From Parachryseolinea silvisoli (GTDB lineage: Bacteria; Bacteroidota; Bacteroidia; Cytophagales; Cyclobacteriaceae), in contig NZ_JAIOAO010000001.1 in the NCBI RefSeq assembly GCF_021190955.1, positions 2,170,001 to 2,234,000 on the forward strand: a DNA stretch of 64,000 nt. The letters are read 5' to 3'. The notes under the pieces were generated by a model. The model saw only the letters and a program-made list of their open reading frames with translations. It was not told the DNA's origin and ran no database searches. The position numbers and the translations under genes are program-made. The stretch's first letter is position 1, and each line of letters begins with the position of its first letter. This document shows positions 53,066-63,883 of the stretch, piece after piece.

Positions 53066-54274
53066 CTATCGTATTACAATTACCTGCTGAAAGTTTGACT
53101 GAGCAGTGAAGGCCTTTAACATGTATGCCCCGGCTGGTGACCGGCTCAGATCGATGGTGTAAACACGTGTACCCACTGCTACGACGGTACTGAATATAAC
53201 TTTTCCCGCAAGGTCGGAGATTGTGACGGAGGCCTCGCTTTTAAGCTCGCTAATGAAGTCGAGGAACAACTTACCATTTGTCACCGGATTTGGGTAAGCC
53301 TTTAGCCCCGGAGGGCCCTCCTCCAGCTGCACCATCCGGATACCCAAAAACTCGTCGGTGCCGTCCAGGTCGGTTTGCTTTAACCTATAGTACGACTTAC
53401 CCGGGAGGGCGTTGAGGTCTGTGTAGCTGTACTCCTGAACCATGGAACCCGTCGGTCCGGCAGCCACGGTGTCGATATCTACAAAATTGACGCCGCTCTT
53501 ACTTCGCTGAACCGTAAAATAATCGTTATTCTTCTCCGACGCCGTAATCCAATCAAGCTCGACATACTTGTCGACGCCCTTCGCCGTAAAGCTTGTCAAT
53601 TGAACCGGAAGCGGCGCATTATTTCCCGATACGGCCCACGGAGAAAACGTTGTTACACCCGGAACCGTCACGCTCGACGCGCTACTGGTCTGGCCGGGAA
53701 GCGGAGCGTCCCAGGCATTGGTTGTGCTGTTCCAGCGCTGCGCGCGCAGCGTCGTGACGGTGCCTACTTCGGCGGGTGCAGCTTGAAATGTTAACGTTGC
53801 GGTGCCACTGGGCCCGTCTTTGTCTATTTGCCAGAACCGGTCTACCGTGTTCGCGCTGTTATCCATTCCCAGTATATCCACATGCGTTACGGTGGCGGGG
53901 TAGGGTGTATTGTTGGCAGCCGTCGGATAAGTAGAAACCGCCACATGTCCGATGTCACCTGCCGTAACTTGTAAGGTAAACGGGACATATACGGAGCCGG
54001 CCGTGACAAAAGGGAACACATGCGCAGTAGTGTTCGTGCCTATGTTCCACTTCAGCTTACTCATGGTATTCGCCTCGATCTTAATGTAACCACTGGTTCT
54101 GGTAATGGCGTTCGCAGCAGAATTCTCAACCACCACGTACCCGCCATTGGTGATATTAATAAAAGCTCCGTTGTCCAGTATTAACCGTGCCTGGGAAAAC
54201 CCATCAACGCCTGCCAAGGTGATACACAAACCAAAAAGCAAAAACCTATAACTATTGCGATAAGACCTGACCAT
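53066..54274 (-). CDS. T9SS-sorted surface protein, module 2 second gene
   Basis: The 402-aa protein is a paralogue of the one at 49706: same middle (VDRFWQIDKDGPSGTATLTFQ, split after QIDKDGPSG), same FN3-like part (VELDWITASEKNNDYFTVQRS) and same C-terminal sorting domain (YPNPVTNGKLFLDF). It lacks about 70 residues of the N-terminal beta region and begins with a shorter version (LILDNGAFINITNGGYVVVEN). Signal peptide is weakly shaped but present. The gene follows 54322 by 47 bases. Function likely parallel to module 1. Confidence 0.85.
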   Translation of the reverse strand: MVRSYRNSYRFLLFGLCITLAGVDGFSQARLILDNGAFINITNGGYVVVENSAANAITRTSGYIKIEANTMSKLKWNIGTNTTAHVFPFVTAGSVYVPFTLQVTAGDIGHVAVSTYPTAANNTPYPATVTHVDILGMDNSANTVDRFWQIDKDGPSGTATLTFQAAPAEVGTVTTLRAQRWNSTTNAWDAPLPGQTSSASSVTVPGVTTFSPWAVSGNNAPLPVQLTSFTAKGVDKYVELDWITASEKNNDYFTVQRSKSGVNFVDIDTVAAGPTGSMVQEYSYTDLNALPGKSYYRLKQTDLDGTDEFLGIRMVQLEEGPPGLKAYPNPVTNGKLFLDFISELKSEASVTISDLAGKVIFSTVVAVGTRVYTIDLSRSPAGAYMLKAFTAQSNFQQVIVIR

Positions 54275-54321
54275 ATTTTCAATTTATCAATCTGATAACC
54301 CCTCTCCTGCCGACTAAACGA

Positions 54322-55800
54322 TCAATTTATACGGTACCAGTTACTACCATCCGATTGAATCGTTATACTACTGTTGGCAGGAATGGTGGTCACACCCGAA
54401 TTCGTAAAATCCCGATAGCTGCTGATCGTTCGCGCGCCGTTGGTTTGGTTCACGATTATATACATTCTCCGCGCATTACTCGCGGCGGCGGCGGGCAATG
54501 TCACAGAGGGTGTACTGCCATTGTTCAGAATCACTGTATAGTGTGTTGCGTTTAGCGTGATATTCGAGCCCGTTATTGTTATCGCAGAAGCTACCGACCC
54601 ATTGACGTCCAGGGTTGAGTTGGGACTGGTTGTGCCGACGCCCACATTGCCGGTGCCACTGATCCGCATGCGTTCATCTGACGTCGCGAATCCGCCGGCG
54701 AAAAAACGAATAGGCTTTGCCGCGGTACCATTACCAATCACAAAATCATTTCCGGTAGCATAGAGATAGGCCGTGTTGGCGCCGCCCAGGACCGGAAGAC
54801 TGGTGTTGGTATAAGACCCTGAATTAATACCCAGGTCGATGTAATTAGCCGACTCAGTTCCATTGTTCGCCGTGGCGACAACATCCGAGCTGGCACTTCC
54901 GGTGGCGGAGCTATTCTGAACGTTGATCTGAAGATAATTGTCAATGCTACCCTTTCCTGTCATCAGGTTGTAAGACGTGGTAACGCCGGCATCGATCAGC
55001 AATTTCTCGGGATTGGTAGCATTAAAAGAGTTAGATCCCACGGCCATTCTTCCACTTTGCAGGCGCATGATCTCCGACATTCCGTTAATATAGTGGTAGC
55101 TTTTAAACACCATCGGCTCATCGCCATCATCGCCTATGACGAATTCAAACCCACCGCTGTTACTGCTACCGGTAGAGCCGAATTCAAAAAAGTCTGTGCC
55201 TGCAGAGCTTCCCTTGATCCTGAAATTCCCATCCGTATCCGTGTACATCTTTGGTTTATAGAAGTTGGCCGCGGCAGCTTCGAACTGCAAGGCTGAACGC
55301 ACATAGGTCACTTTTTCGGTCGCGTTATCATAATCCGGATATCCCTGCGTTAATCCCAGGGTTCCACGATTTCCGAATTCTAAAAAGGAGTTGTTAAACG
55401 ACTTAAAAATGAGCGCCTTGTCATCGGTGGTCCCGATGAAATTGGTGGCCGGGTTTAATCCCGAATTTCCAGTGAGTGTCCAGGCCGTATTGCTGGCTGT
55501 TGAAAAGACAACCCATATCGTGCCATTCCAATAATAATACCCGGGCACCACATTGTTCGGGGCGCTCCCTGCCGTGGCAGTGTTGTACACCAACAAACTT
55601 GTAGCGGGAGAAGTAATAGGACCGGCGGCATTGGTAGCTGTCAATGCCACCCGGGGAACCAGGAGGCCTTTGCTGGTCGAAGCAACATCGAGAATAGCGG
55701 ACGCATCCGGAGCCGCCCCCGTTGCATTAATACCTACGTTTTGTGCATGCGTATACCGAGCTATCACCAGGGTGATCAGCAAGATTAAAGTCCTTTTCAT
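54322..55800 (-). CDS. Large secreted tail-fibre-like protein, module 2 first gene
   Basis: The 492-aa protein from MKRTLILLITLVIARYTHA-Q has the shared N-terminal motif (AILDVASTSKGLLVPRVALT; YYYWNGTIWVVF), then a repeat-rich beta middle that ends in VGVGTTSPNSTLDVNGSV, and a C-terminal domain with SNWYRIN. The motif V-G-x-G-T-x-x-P-x-x-x-L-D-V is often found in phage-tail-like and adhesive fibres. It therefore looks like a trimeric fibre, but is larger than usual C-terminal peptidase-type proteins. A Met 61 codons upstream is in frame, but the sequence there has no signal peptide. Confidence 0.75.
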   Translation of the reverse strand: MKRTLILLITLVIARYTHAQNVGINATGAAPDASAILDVASTSKGLLVPRVALTATNAAGPITSPATSLLVYNTATAGSAPNNVVPGYYYWNGTIWVVFSTASNTAWTLTGNSGLNPATNFIGTTDDKALIFKSFNNSFLEFGNRGTLGLTQGYPDYDNATEKVTYVRSALQFEAAAANFYKPKMYTDTDGNFRIKGSSAGTDFFEFGSTGSSNSGGFEFVIGDDGDEPMVFKSYHYINGMSEIMRLQSGRMAVGSNSFNATNPEKLLIDAGVTTSYNLMTGKGSIDNYLQINVQNSSATGSASSDVVATANNGTESANYIDLGINSGSYTNTSLPVLGGANTAYLYATGNDFVIGNGTAAKPIRFFAGGFATSDERMRISGTGNVGVGTTSPNSTLDVNGSVASAITITGSNITLNATHYTVILNNGSTPSVTLPAAAASNARRMYIIVNQTNGARTISSYRDFTNSGVTTIPANSSITIQSDGSNWYRIN

Positions 55801-55856
55801 GATGATAATTTTTGGCCCGAGGGCATTCCTCAAGGTATCGAAGGGGCCAATAAAAA

Positions 55857-55900
55857 AAATCAGCAAAAAGCTGATTCGGGAAAAATCAGGCATTAACAGG
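55857..55900 (-). promoter_or_regulatory. 44-bp conserved promoter element, copy B
   Basis: Best-conserved copy: AATCAGC-AAAAA-GCTGATT is a perfect 7-bp dyad with a 5-bp spacer, followed at fixed distance by AAAAATCAGG and a final ACAGG. It lies 57 bases upstream of the start at 55800 and is in the same orientation as copies A and C relative to the gene. Confidence 0.65.
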
Positions 55901-56025
55901 ATATACTGTAAAATATACACGTGGCTATCAAAACCTTTCTGAAAGCTTTTATGCGTGCATACTATTCGTTGTTGCAACAAGGGACAATAGCCCTAACGTG
56001 GACGCACACCATGCATTGCCCCGTC

Positions 56026-59000
56026 CTACTCCTCCTCGACTTTCCGATGTATAAATTCATAGCCCTTTTCCAGGGCAACAATGACGGCTTCCAATTTAAT
56101 GGGTTTACTGACATAATCGTCCATTCCGGCCTGCATGCAGATCTCCCGATCCCCCTGCATGGCATTGGCGGTCATCGAGATAATGTAAGGTTGATGGTAT
56201 TGTTTTGCCCTGATCAGCCGTGTTGCCTCCAATCCGTCCATTTCCGGCATTTGCACGTCCATTAAGATCACGTCATAAAATTGCTCATGAAACCGCTCGA
56301 CCGCCTCCAGGCCATTGGGAGCAATAACGATCTCCATATAGCCAAGTTTGTTCAGTACCCGCGTTGTCAGTTTCTGATTTACCGGATTATCTTCCGCAAC
56401 GAGAATGCGGAGCGGATACCGTTCTGCAAACTCTGTTGAAAGCACCTGTTTCGACTTCTTTTCTTCCACCAGTACTCCCTCGTCACCCGTGCGGAGAACC
56501 GAATGAAGTACACGGCTAAATTGCTGCTGCTTCACGGGCTTATTGAGCACCGCCGCGAATAGGTCGGGGTGGTTCTTTTTGCTTTCATCACCAATAGAGC
56601 TTAGTAATACAACCGGCAAATACGCATGGTTCGCTTTAATCAGATTTGTAAGCTGAACACCATCCATATCCGGCATTTGCATATCCGTGATGACAAGGTC
56701 AAAGTTTTCACTACTCTCCAGGATTTGCAAGGCCTCGGCTCCGGAAGACGCTAATGTCGGTACCAGCTTCCATTGCTCGAGTTGGCCTTTCAAAATGTTA
56801 AGATTGGTTCTGTTGTCATCGACCACCAATACCTTCTTTCCTTCGTTACCGGTGATGTTGGTATGTACATACTGACGGATAGATTCCTGACTCACCTCGC
56901 CTTTTATCGTAAATCCAAACGAAGTGCCGACACCTACTTCGCTTTCCACAGCAATAGAACCACCCATTAATTCCACTAATCGCTGGCTGATCACAAGCCC
57001 TAACCCTGTGCCGCCATACTTGCGTGTGGTGGAAGAATCCACCTGCGAAAAAGCTTTGAACAACCGCGAGAGTTTATCCGGCGGCACGCCGATCCCCGTA
57101 TCTCTTACGTGGAAGGCCAGCTCAATATGGCTGTGATCCATTTTCAACAGCTCGATGCCGACGAAGATCTCGCCCCGGTCTGTAAACTTCATCGCATTAC
57201 CGATCAGGTTGAGCAATATCTGCCGAAGCCGGTGACTATCGCTTATAATTTGTGCCGGGATTTGATAATCGATCTGGTACACAAGGTCAAGTCCCTTTTG
57301 CGCCGCCTTTGTCGAAAAGACATCCATTACCTCTTCCACACACTGCCGTAAATCGAACGTGTGACTATCAAGCTCCAGATTGCCCGACTCTATTTTAGAA
57401 AAATCAAGAATATCATTGATAACCCTGAGCAGGGCTTCGCCGCTGCCCCTGATCGTATCGGCATATTCTTTTTGTTCTGTCGTAAGAGGAGTCTCCGCCA
57501 GCAATGACGCCATACCCAGCACGCCGTTCATGGGCGTTCTGATTTCGTGGCTCATGGTGGCCAGAAATATACTTTTGGCCTGGTTTGCTTTCTCGGCTTC
57601 ACGCCGCGCGTTTTCTGCTTCCTCACGCTGCTTTTCAAGCTCATTGTTGATCTGTTGCAGAAATATCGTTTGTCCCTGCAATTGCTCGTTCAGCGTTTGC
57701 ATATCCTCGGTCTGCGCGACCAATGCCTCTTTCTGCCCCATTATTTCTTCCGTGCTCTTTTGGATCTGCTCTTCCAGCGTCGCTTTCAGTTTTGCGGCAT
57801 GTCGATTTCGCGCCATCACGAACGAAGCGATTCCCCCCACGACAACCACTGCCAGGAGGGTCCGGAACCACCACGTACGCCAGTAAGGCGGTGTAATAAC
57901 AATTTTAACAGCGGCTCCTTGTTCGTTCCAAACACTGCTGTTATTGGCGGCAATCACCCGGAACCTATATTCTCCCGGAGCCAGGTTGGTGTAGGTTGCT
58001 TTCCTTTCGTTTCCGGCTTCGATCCATTCGTCCTGAAATCCCTCCATTTTATACCGGTACCGATTTTTGTCGGCTTCAAGATAATTCAACGCCGCAAACT
58101 CGAACGAAATAACATTGTCGAGATAACTTAGCTCGATCTCTGACGTACACAGTATATTTTTCTTCAGAATCTCATTTTCGCCAATCATGACCGGCTTGTT
58201 CAAGACCCTAAAGCCGGTAATATACACCGGTGGCTTGATTGTATTTACCTTCATGCTATCTGGATGGAACAGCGTAAAGCCTTCAGTTCCACCAAAAAGC
58301 AGCTCACCCGTCGAGAGCTTCGCAGATGCCCACCGGTTAAATTGGCTCCCCGGAAGGCCATCATGAACCGTGTAATTTTTAAAATTATTATGAACCGGAT
58401 CGAAACACGTGATGCCGAAATTCGTACTGACCCACAATTTACCCGCCCCGTCCTCTTGTATACCGACAACAGCTTCGTTCGGCATGCCGTCGTACACATG
58501 ATACGACTTAAACGTTTGCGTCGCCGGATCGAAAAGATTTAATCCGCGATATGTCCCTACCCAGATCCTCTTTTGCGTGTCTTCGAAAATAGTCGTTACG
58601 AAATTATTACTTAATGCGCCCGCTTCGGCACTTGCTTTAAAATGCGTAAAGATGTTCGTCGCCGGGTCATACCGATCTACCCCGTTCCCCTCGGTGCCAA
58701 TCCATACGAGCCCGTTCGAATCTTCCAGTAGATAGGCTATCCCGGAGCTGGCGATTGAATTAGTATCGTCCGGATTATTCGTGAATCGCGTGAAATCGTC
58801 CGTCTTGCGGTTGTACTTGCTAACACCATTGCCCCATGTGCCCACCCAGATGTCGCCGTTTCGCATCCGGCGGATATAAAATACATTGTCATCACTTAAC
58901 GAGTTTCCTTTCGAGGGGTGATGGCGATACTTTTTTACTTTTTTCGTAGCGCGGTTATAATAATTTAATCCTCCACGCCACATCCCCAGCCATAAACCTC

Positions 59001-60264
59001 CGTCGGCATCTTTTTCAATGGCCAGTATTTTCTTATTTGTAAATATATCTCCGTATGACGTAAACTGGTTCGACTTCCTGTCGAGATAGCTCAGCCCGCC
59101 GCCATCCGTAGCAACCCAAAAATTACCATTCTTATCTTCCTCGAAGTGAGACACGACGTCATTACCGATACTATTGGCACTGGAGGGATCGAACTTGTAG
59201 TTATTGAATGAATACCGGTTTTTATCGTAAACATTCACCCCGGCATAGCGCGTTCCCAGCCACAGGCGATCGTTTACATCAATCATCAACACGGAAATGG
59301 TATTGTTGCTGATGCCACTGCGGTCCCGGGGATTATGATCATACAGCGCGAAAGAATCCTCTACGGTATTCATTCCTATTAACCCGCCGTCTGTACCGAT
59401 CCACAATTTCCCGGCAGCGTCCTGCGCGATGTGGTATATGTAGTTATTGGATATACTGGCCGTATTTGCGTCGTCGTGCACATACCGGATAAAGCCCCGG
59501 CCGGCCGGCATTTTTTTATTCAGGCCGTTATCCATTGTACCGACCCATAATGTTTGTTCCTTATCGACAAACAAACATGTTATGGCGTCGCTGCTAAGGG
59601 TGGTCGGATCATCCTTACGACTTAAAAAATTTGTAAATGTTTTTTGATCGGGGTTCAACAAGCTGAGTCCCTTGGCTGTTCCAATCCATAGCTGGTGCTG
59701 ACCGTCTTCAACGATCGCCTTTACAGAACTGTTAACCAGCGACTGGTCGTCGCCTGCTTTATGGAAAAAATGCTTGAATTTTTTCGTTTGGGGATCATAT
59801 AAATTAAGTCCATGCTCAGTCCCCACCCATAAATTACTTTTTGAATCGATAAAGACGCACTTCACCATACCATTGCTAAGGGATCCAGGATCATTCTTAC
59901 GGGAGATATATCGTTCGAACCGATCCGCTTCCCGATTATAAAAATTCAGCCCCTCTTTTGTGCCGATCCACAAATTGTTATTTATATCGCCAACGATACT
60001 GGTAATGCTGTTGTCGCTGATGCTCGTGGTATCCCGAATGTCGTTTCTAAAAACCCGAAAGGTATATCCGTCATACATGTTCAGACCGTCCTCCGTACCA
60101 ATCCAGATAAAGCCGAATTTATCCTGCCCCAGGGCGCTGACGTTGCCTTGTGACAACCCCTCGTTCACGGACAGGTTTTCGAACCTCATAGTATGGATCT
60201 GTGCCGTGCCCGTTCCGGAAAACAGCAAGACCATAACAGCGAAAACAAAACCGAACTTCATCAT
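56026..60264 (-). CDS. Hybrid sensor kinase with periplasmic propeller and two receivers
   Basis: The 1412-aa protein has a signal peptide (TGTA-QIHTM), about 13 propeller blades (WIGT-type repeats from about residue 54 to 611), a Y_Y_Y domain (about 710-790), a membrane helix (about 802-818), a long coiled coil, HisKA with His906 in [12 protein letters not shown], HATPase with [21 protein letters not shown] and GGTGLGL, and two receivers ([12 protein letters not shown] and [12 protein letters not shown]). No Hpt and no HTH are present, so output must pass through another protein. The start is ATG at 60264, four bases within the previous frame. Confidence 0.94.
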   Translation of the reverse strand: MMKFGFVFAVMVLLFSGTGTAQIHTMRFENLSVNEGLSQGNVSALGQDKFGFIWIGTEDGLNMYDGYTFRVFRNDIRDTTSISDNSITSIVGDINNNLWIGTKEGLNFYNREADRFERYISRKNDPGSLSNGMVKCVFIDSKSNLWVGTEHGLNLYDPQTKKFKHFFHKAGDDQSLVNSSVKAIVEDGQHQLWIGTAKGLSLLNPDQKTFTNFLSRKDDPTTLSSDAITCLFVDKEQTLWVGTMDNGLNKKMPAGRGFIRYVHDDANTASISNNYIYHIAQDAAGKLWIGTDGGLIGMNTVEDSFALYDHNPRDRSGISNNTISVLMIDVNDRLWLGTRYAGVNVYDKNRYSFNNYKFDPSSANSIGNDVVSHFEEDKNGNFWVATDGGGLSYLDRKSNQFTSYGDIFTNKKILAIEKDADGGLWLGMWRGGLNYYNRATKKVKKYRHHPSKGNSLSDDNVFYIRRMRNGDIWVGTWGNGVSKYNRKTDDFTRFTNNPDDTNSIASSGIAYLLEDSNGLVWIGTEGNGVDRYDPATNIFTHFKASAEAGALSNNFVTTIFEDTQKRIWVGTYRGLNLFDPATQTFKSYHVYDGMPNEAVVGIQEDGAGKLWVSTNFGITCFDPVHNNFKNYTVHDGLPGSQFNRWASAKLSTGELLFGGTEGFTLFHPDSMKVNTIKPPVYITGFRVLNKPVMIGENEILKKNILCTSEIELSYLDNVISFEFAALNYLEADKNRYRYKMEGFQDEWIEAGNERKATYTNLAPGEYRFRVIAANNSSVWNEQGAAVKIVITPPYWRTWWFRTLLAVVVVGGIASFVMARNRHAAKLKATLEEQIQKSTEEIMGQKEALVAQTEDMQTLNEQLQGQTIFLQQINNELEKQREEAENARREAEKANQAKSIFLATMSHEIRTPMNGVLGMASLLAETPLTTEQKEYADTIRGSGEALLRVINDILDFSKIESGNLELDSHTFDLRQCVEEVMDVFSTKAAQKGLDLVYQIDYQIPAQIISDSHRLRQILLNLIGNAMKFTDRGEIFVGIELLKMDHSHIELAFHVRDTGIGVPPDKLSRLFKAFSQVDSSTTRKYGGTGLGLVISQRLVELMGGSIAVESEVGVGTSFGFTIKGEVSQESIRQYVHTNITGNEGKKVLVVDDNRTNLNILKGQLEQWKLVPTLASSGAEALQILESSENFDLVITDMQMPDMDGVQLTNLIKANHAYLPVVLLSSIGDESKKNHPDLFAAVLNKPVKQQQFSRVLHSVLRTGDEGVLVEEKKSKQVLSTEFAERYPLRILVAEDNPVNQKLTTRVLNKLGYMEIVIAPNGLEAVERFHEQFYDVILMDVQMPEMDGLEATRLIRAKQYHQPYIISMTANAMQGDREICMQAGMDDYVSKPIKLEAVIVALEKGYEFIHRKVEEE

Positions 60265-62033
60265 TTTTTTGCCTTTACCTGGAGTGCCCATTTTTCCAAA
60301 ATAATAACCAATTCTTCGATGTTCACGGGCTTACTGATATAGTCGTCCATTCCCGCATTTATACACTCTTCGCGATCGCCCTGCATGGCGTTCGCCGTCA
60401 TCGCGATAATGATCGGCTGATTGGTAAGGCACAATCGGATCATGCGTGTTGCTTCAAGGCCATCCATCTCCGGCATTTGGATATCCATCAGGATGAGGTC
60501 ATACTCCACACGACTTACTTCCTCCAATACCTCTTTGCCATTCATGACGGTATGGGGTTTATAGCCAAGTTTTCCAAGCACACGGATCGCCAGTTTCTGG
60601 TTCACCACGTTGTCTTCGGCGATGAGTATGGTAAGGGGATATTTTATAGCAAAGTCACTGGACAATTTCTGTTTTACGATCGCCTTTTCTATACCCGCGA
60701 TCTGGCTTTCATGGATGAGCCCGGTTAGAAGGTGTTGGGCGAGAATATTGTGGCGAATAGGCTTCGGCACCAGGGAGCTCAGGATTTCCGGGTGCTGCTT
60801 GCTGCCTTCGTCGTTCACGGCGCTGATCAGGATGATGGGAATCGCCGGATAGAGCATCCGGATAGTTTGCGAGAGCTGCATACCATCCATTTCAGGCATT
60901 TGCATTTCTGCCAACACCAAATCGATTCCTCGCTTCTCCGATAAGATCTCCAGCGCCTGCGCGCCGGATTCCGCCAAAATCGGAACAAGCTTCCAATTTA
61001 GTAACTCTTGCTGGAGAACATTTCTCAGCGTTAGGTTATCCTCTACAATCAATACCTTTTTACCCTCCACACCCATCATCTCGACATGTATCCGCTGAGG
61101 CTCCGTACTGACGCTCACCAAAATATTGAACCGGACTACAGTCCCTTCGTTGATCCGGCTATCGATGGTAAGAGCCCCACCCATGCTGGCCACTAACCGG
61201 TTGCAGAGAAACAGCCCAACGCCGGACCGCTGCGCGCCGGCCTGCGAAATGGAATGCATTAAAAATTTAACCTCGTTCGGGGGGATTCCGATTCCAGAAT
61301 CACGTATCTCAAAACCCAGGTCCAGTATCCCCGCCTCCTCGCCGCGAATCCACACCTCAATATATATCTCACCACGGTTGGTAAACTTGACAGAATTCTC
61401 CAAAAGATTCATCAGCACCTGCCGTAAGCGAGCGTCATCTCCCACAACATGCGCGGGTATCTTGTTCTCCAGGCGATAAATCAATTCCACATCCTTCTGC
61501 GCCGCCTGGCTTGCAAATACATCAAAGACCTCTTCTATTGCATTTCGCAGGTTAAAATCCTTATTGGAAAACTCATCTGAATTGGACTCAACTTTCGAAT
61601 ACGCCAGGACATCGCTCAATAGAATATCGTTGATAACCGTTAACAGATTCTCGCTACAGCTTCGTATCGTTTCGTTGTACTCTACCTGCTCGGGTGTAAG
61701 CGGTGTTTCTGAAAGCAACGAGACCATCCCGATAACACCGTTCATGGGCGTCCGGATTTGGTGATTTATCGTGGACAGCAACTTCTTCTTCGCGGAATCA
61801 ATTTCAGACGCTTTTTCGAGCGCCTTCTTTTCCCGCTCAGCGGCGTAGGACCAAAGCTCATTCTTTTCCACAAGCAAACGCTGAAGCTCCAATTTCTCAT
61901 GCGTCAGTTGCTTTATCCTTCTCCAGAAATACACCAGCACTAAAAGTACAAACACGACTATGGTAGTCACTTTCGCCCACAGCGGTAACACCATAAACAC
62001 GTCGATTGTCTTTGGAAAAGTATACGCCAGCAT
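60261..62033 (-). CDS. Hybrid kinase with membrane helix and two receivers, partly degenerate
   Basis: The 590-aa protein has one N-terminal helix (about 17-38), a short coiled coil, HisKA with His91 in [12 protein letters not shown] (Asn in place of the usual Ser before His), and HATPase with [10 protein letters not shown] and [11 protein letters not shown]. The ATP lid is shortened: F-Q-V-D-x-S-x-x-R-x-Y-G-G-T of the neighbour is reduced to [13 protein letters not shown]. The first receiver has [11 protein letters not shown], so the expected Asp is Glu376. The second ([12 protein letters not shown]) is normal. About seven residues are inserted after the HisKA helix (LSDVLAY). A paralogue of the C-terminal half of the next gene. 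Starts with TGATG overlap. Confidence 0.93.
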   Translation of the reverse strand: MLAYTFPKTIDVFMVLPLWAKVTTIVVFVLLVLVYFWRRIKQLTHEKLELQRLLVEKNELWSYAAEREKKALEKASEIDSAKKKLLSTINHQIRTPMNGVIGMVSLLSETPLTPEQVEYNETIRSCSENLLTVINDILLSDVLAYSKVESNSDEFSNKDFNLRNAIEEVFDVFASQAAQKDVELIYRLENKIPAHVVGDDARLRQVLMNLLENSVKFTNRGEIYIEVWIRGEEAGILDLGFEIRDSGIGIPPNEVKFLMHSISQAGAQRSGVGLFLCNRLVASMGGALTIDSRINEGTVVRFNILVSVSTEPQRIHVEMMGVEGKKVLIVEDNLTLRNVLQQELLNWKLVPILAESGAQALEILSEKRGIDLVLAEMQMPEMDGMQLSQTIRMLYPAIPIILISAVNDEGSKQHPEILSSLVPKPIRHNILAQHLLTGLIHESQIAGIEKAIVKQKLSSDFAIKYPLTILIAEDNVVNQKLAIRVLGKLGYKPHTVMNGKEVLEEVSRVEYDLILMDIQMPEMDGLEATRMIRLCLTNQPIIIAMTANAMQGDREECINAGMDDYISKPVNIEELVIILEKWALQVKAKK

Positions 62034-62659
62034 CACAAGTCACCTGTTTTTTTTCCTTCTATTGTAAAATTAAAACCTACCAGAAAATACCGTCCCGCAT
62101 TCTGAAGATTGAAGCCATAAATAGGAAATGTCCAATTTCCGGATTCAAAGCCGATAAAAGCCCCCGGGTCTGCCACAGTGTCGCCTTGACGCGTGAAATG
62201 CGTCAGCTGCACGCTGGGTCCGAAGTAGAACCAGCGCACCGGGATATAACCTAGCTCTGCCCAGCAATACAAAAAATTCGCATCGCTGGTCTGGCTCGAT
62301 AGCGTACATTGAGATTGGGAAGAAAAGAACCAGTCGCGGTATTCACCGGTCGTCAAAAAACCCAAAGACCCCCCTTTCAGTTCCCCTGCTACAGCACCCA
62401 CGAACGGCGTAAGGGTGTAAGAACCGAATTTATTCTCTTGCTCAAACGTACGCCCGACATTGAGCGAGTATGTATCGATCTCCTCGTAATTAAAGCGGGC
62501 CTCGGCATACCAATTTTTCGCATTCTGAAAATGGACGACGGGCATAAAGGTCGCTGTATTCTTATCCCTCCAATAATATTGCTCAAGACCGGTTTGGGCA
62601 AATGAGTGTATCTCCTGCGCAAAAACAAAAGCGGCAACAAGCAATACTTTATTTCTCAT
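62033..62659 (-). CDS. Outer-membrane beta-barrel protein in the kinase operon
   Basis: The 208-aa protein has a signal peptide (SFA-QTGLEQY) and mature beta strands such as AEARFNYEEIDTYSLNVGRTF and FGSYTLTPFVGAVAGELKGG, each split by polar turns, and an end close to VGFNFTIEGKK. It should form a barrel of about 10 strands. It overlaps the frame of the membrane protein upstream (11 bases) and couples to the kinase with TGATG. A role as outer-membrane receptor or channel of the signalling system is possible (inference from operon). Start at 62659 is ATG; the track TTG at 62665 is less likely. Confidence 0.75.
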   Translation of the reverse strand: MRNKVLLVAAFVFAQEIHSFAQTGLEQYYWRDKNTATFMPVVHFQNAKNWYAEARFNYEEIDTYSLNVGRTFEQENKFGSYTLTPFVGAVAGELKGGSLGFLTTGEYRDWFFSSQSQCTLSSQTSDANFLYCWAELGYIPVRWFYFGPSVQLTHFTRQGDTVADPGAFIGFESGNWTFPIYGFNLQNAGRYFLVGFNFTIEGKKTGDL

Positions 62660-63197
62660 TGTCAATTATTATTAGCTCAGATGTGGATAGTTTATTCAGC
62701 AACAAAATATCCTTCAGATGAGGGTTCCAATAAAAAAGCAGTACATCAATCGGGCGCCATAAAAGCACCCAGCTAAAGATATCCAGGCTATTGCCAAACG
62801 CTGTGTGGAAATGATTCTCCGGATCTAACAAAAGCGGCACGAACCCCTGGCATACAAGCACGACCACCAGACTAACAATCAGTAACAGCCAGCTTCGGCT
62901 TCTGAATTTTTTAAACTCCTTCTCCCGTATCTGTTTCTTTTGCAGGTAATGTCGCCTGATGGCATACATCAAAGGCGCCGCAAACTGCTTATCAACTTCG
63001 CTCGTGCATGTAAACTTATAAAATATGGCCGTATAGCGTTTCGCAGGAATTACACACGTTTTGATATACTCCTCCAACTGATGACTCAGCTGACGCTTAT
63101 AAATTGGAGCGGGATCATGAATATTAAAATAACTATTGATTGTTTGCCTGTCAACGGTAAGAAAAATATCAATTTTATCGAGTACCTCATCTTCCAT
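62649..63197 (-). CDS. Inner-membrane protein of unknown function in the kinase operon
   Basis: The 182-aa protein has no signal peptide; an N-terminal soluble part of about 100 residues (DKIDIFLTVDRQTINSYFN), basic helix IRRHYLQKKQIREKEFKKF, and two membrane helices (about 103-122 and 137-158). The C-terminus returns to the cytoplasm. No family recognised. It lies between the Hpt gene (54 bases downstream of it) and the barrel gene (11-base overlap), so it should belong to the same unit. It could link the phosphorelay to the membrane or act as a partner for the kinases. Confidence 0.65.
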   Translation of the reverse strand: MEDEVLDKIDIFLTVDRQTINSYFNIHDPAPIYKRQLSHQLEEYIKTCVIPAKRYTAIFYKFTCTSEVDKQFAAPLMYAIRRHYLQKKQIREKEFKKFRSRSWLLLIVSLVVVLVCQGFVPLLLDPENHFHTAFGNSLDIFSWVLLWRPIDVLLFYWNPHLKDILLLNKLSTSELIIIDNEK

Positions 63198-63251
63198 ATA
63201 TATACAAATACTGTCGTCCTCTGCATCATTGTTTTAAGGGCGGCTCGGCGG

Positions 63252-63593
63252 TTATGCATTTTTAAGACTTTGAACGATGCCTTTACATATTCTATTTAAC
63301 AACGTAATGTTCGCAGGATCGGTGACATTAACTTTTAACTTACTCACGGTGTCGAGGAGCTCGACGTCTGCCAGCATCTCGAGTGTAGGCTTGATTTTAT
63401 GGCATACCCCCTGAAAAAGTCCTGCGTCATTGCGCTGCGACGCTTCTTGCAATACTTGCTGCATTTCCACAAGGTTATCGATCATCGAATCAATCAGCTC
63501 TTGTTTAAATTCTTCATCGCCGTCTGTGTACAAGTCAAAGTCAATAAAAAGGGTTCTTGACACAGAAGATCCGGAAATTTCATCTGGAATCAT
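63252..63593 (-). CDS. Stand-alone histidine phosphotransfer (Hpt) protein
   Basis: The 113-aa protein is predicted to be a helical bundle with the Hpt motif VCHKIKPTLEML; the phosphorylated residue would be His65. This C-H-K-I-K-P form is usual in Bacteroidota Hpt domains. It carries a phosphoryl group between receiver Asp residues. Both hybrid kinases in the operon lack an Hpt domain and should need one. The start is ATG at 63593; a TTG at 63617 is possible but less likely. First gene of the operon; element C lies 49 bases upstream. Confidence 0.85.
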   Translation of the reverse strand: MIPDEISGSSVSRTLFIDFDLYTDGDEEFKQELIDSMIDNLVEMQQVLQEASQRNDAGLFQGVCHKIKPTLEMLADVELLDTVSKLKVNVTDPANITLLNRICKGIVQSLKNA

Positions 63594-63641
63594 TTGATAA
63601 GTATTTCGGTATTCCAAAGGTCTCCATTTGACGGATTGGAG

Positions 63642-63685
63642 GAATCAGGAAAAAGCTGATTTCCGAAATATCAGGAATGCTGACA
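63642..63685 (-). promoter_or_regulatory. 44-bp conserved promoter element, copy C
   Basis: Has AATCAG-x-AAAAAGCTGATT and ATCAGG at the same distances as B; the last ten bases differ. It lies 49 bases before the Hpt start at 63593. Sitting in front of the signalling operon, it suggests autoregulation. The remaining gap up to 63883 holds no other convincing feature. Confidence 0.6.
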
Positions 63686-63883
63686 GAATCAAAAAAAACC
63701 GAAAACACGAATATTTGGATTGCCTGTAATGTCCCAACGGCGTGTACGGCCGGCCTATAATTTGGTAATCGCCCACTTCACTTGATTTAACACTTATTGT
63801 ATCACCCAACATTAAACGTGTTAAAAAAACACAAACAAACGCCCCCGCAGCGGTGTGGCTGGATAGTGTGCGGACACTATTCA

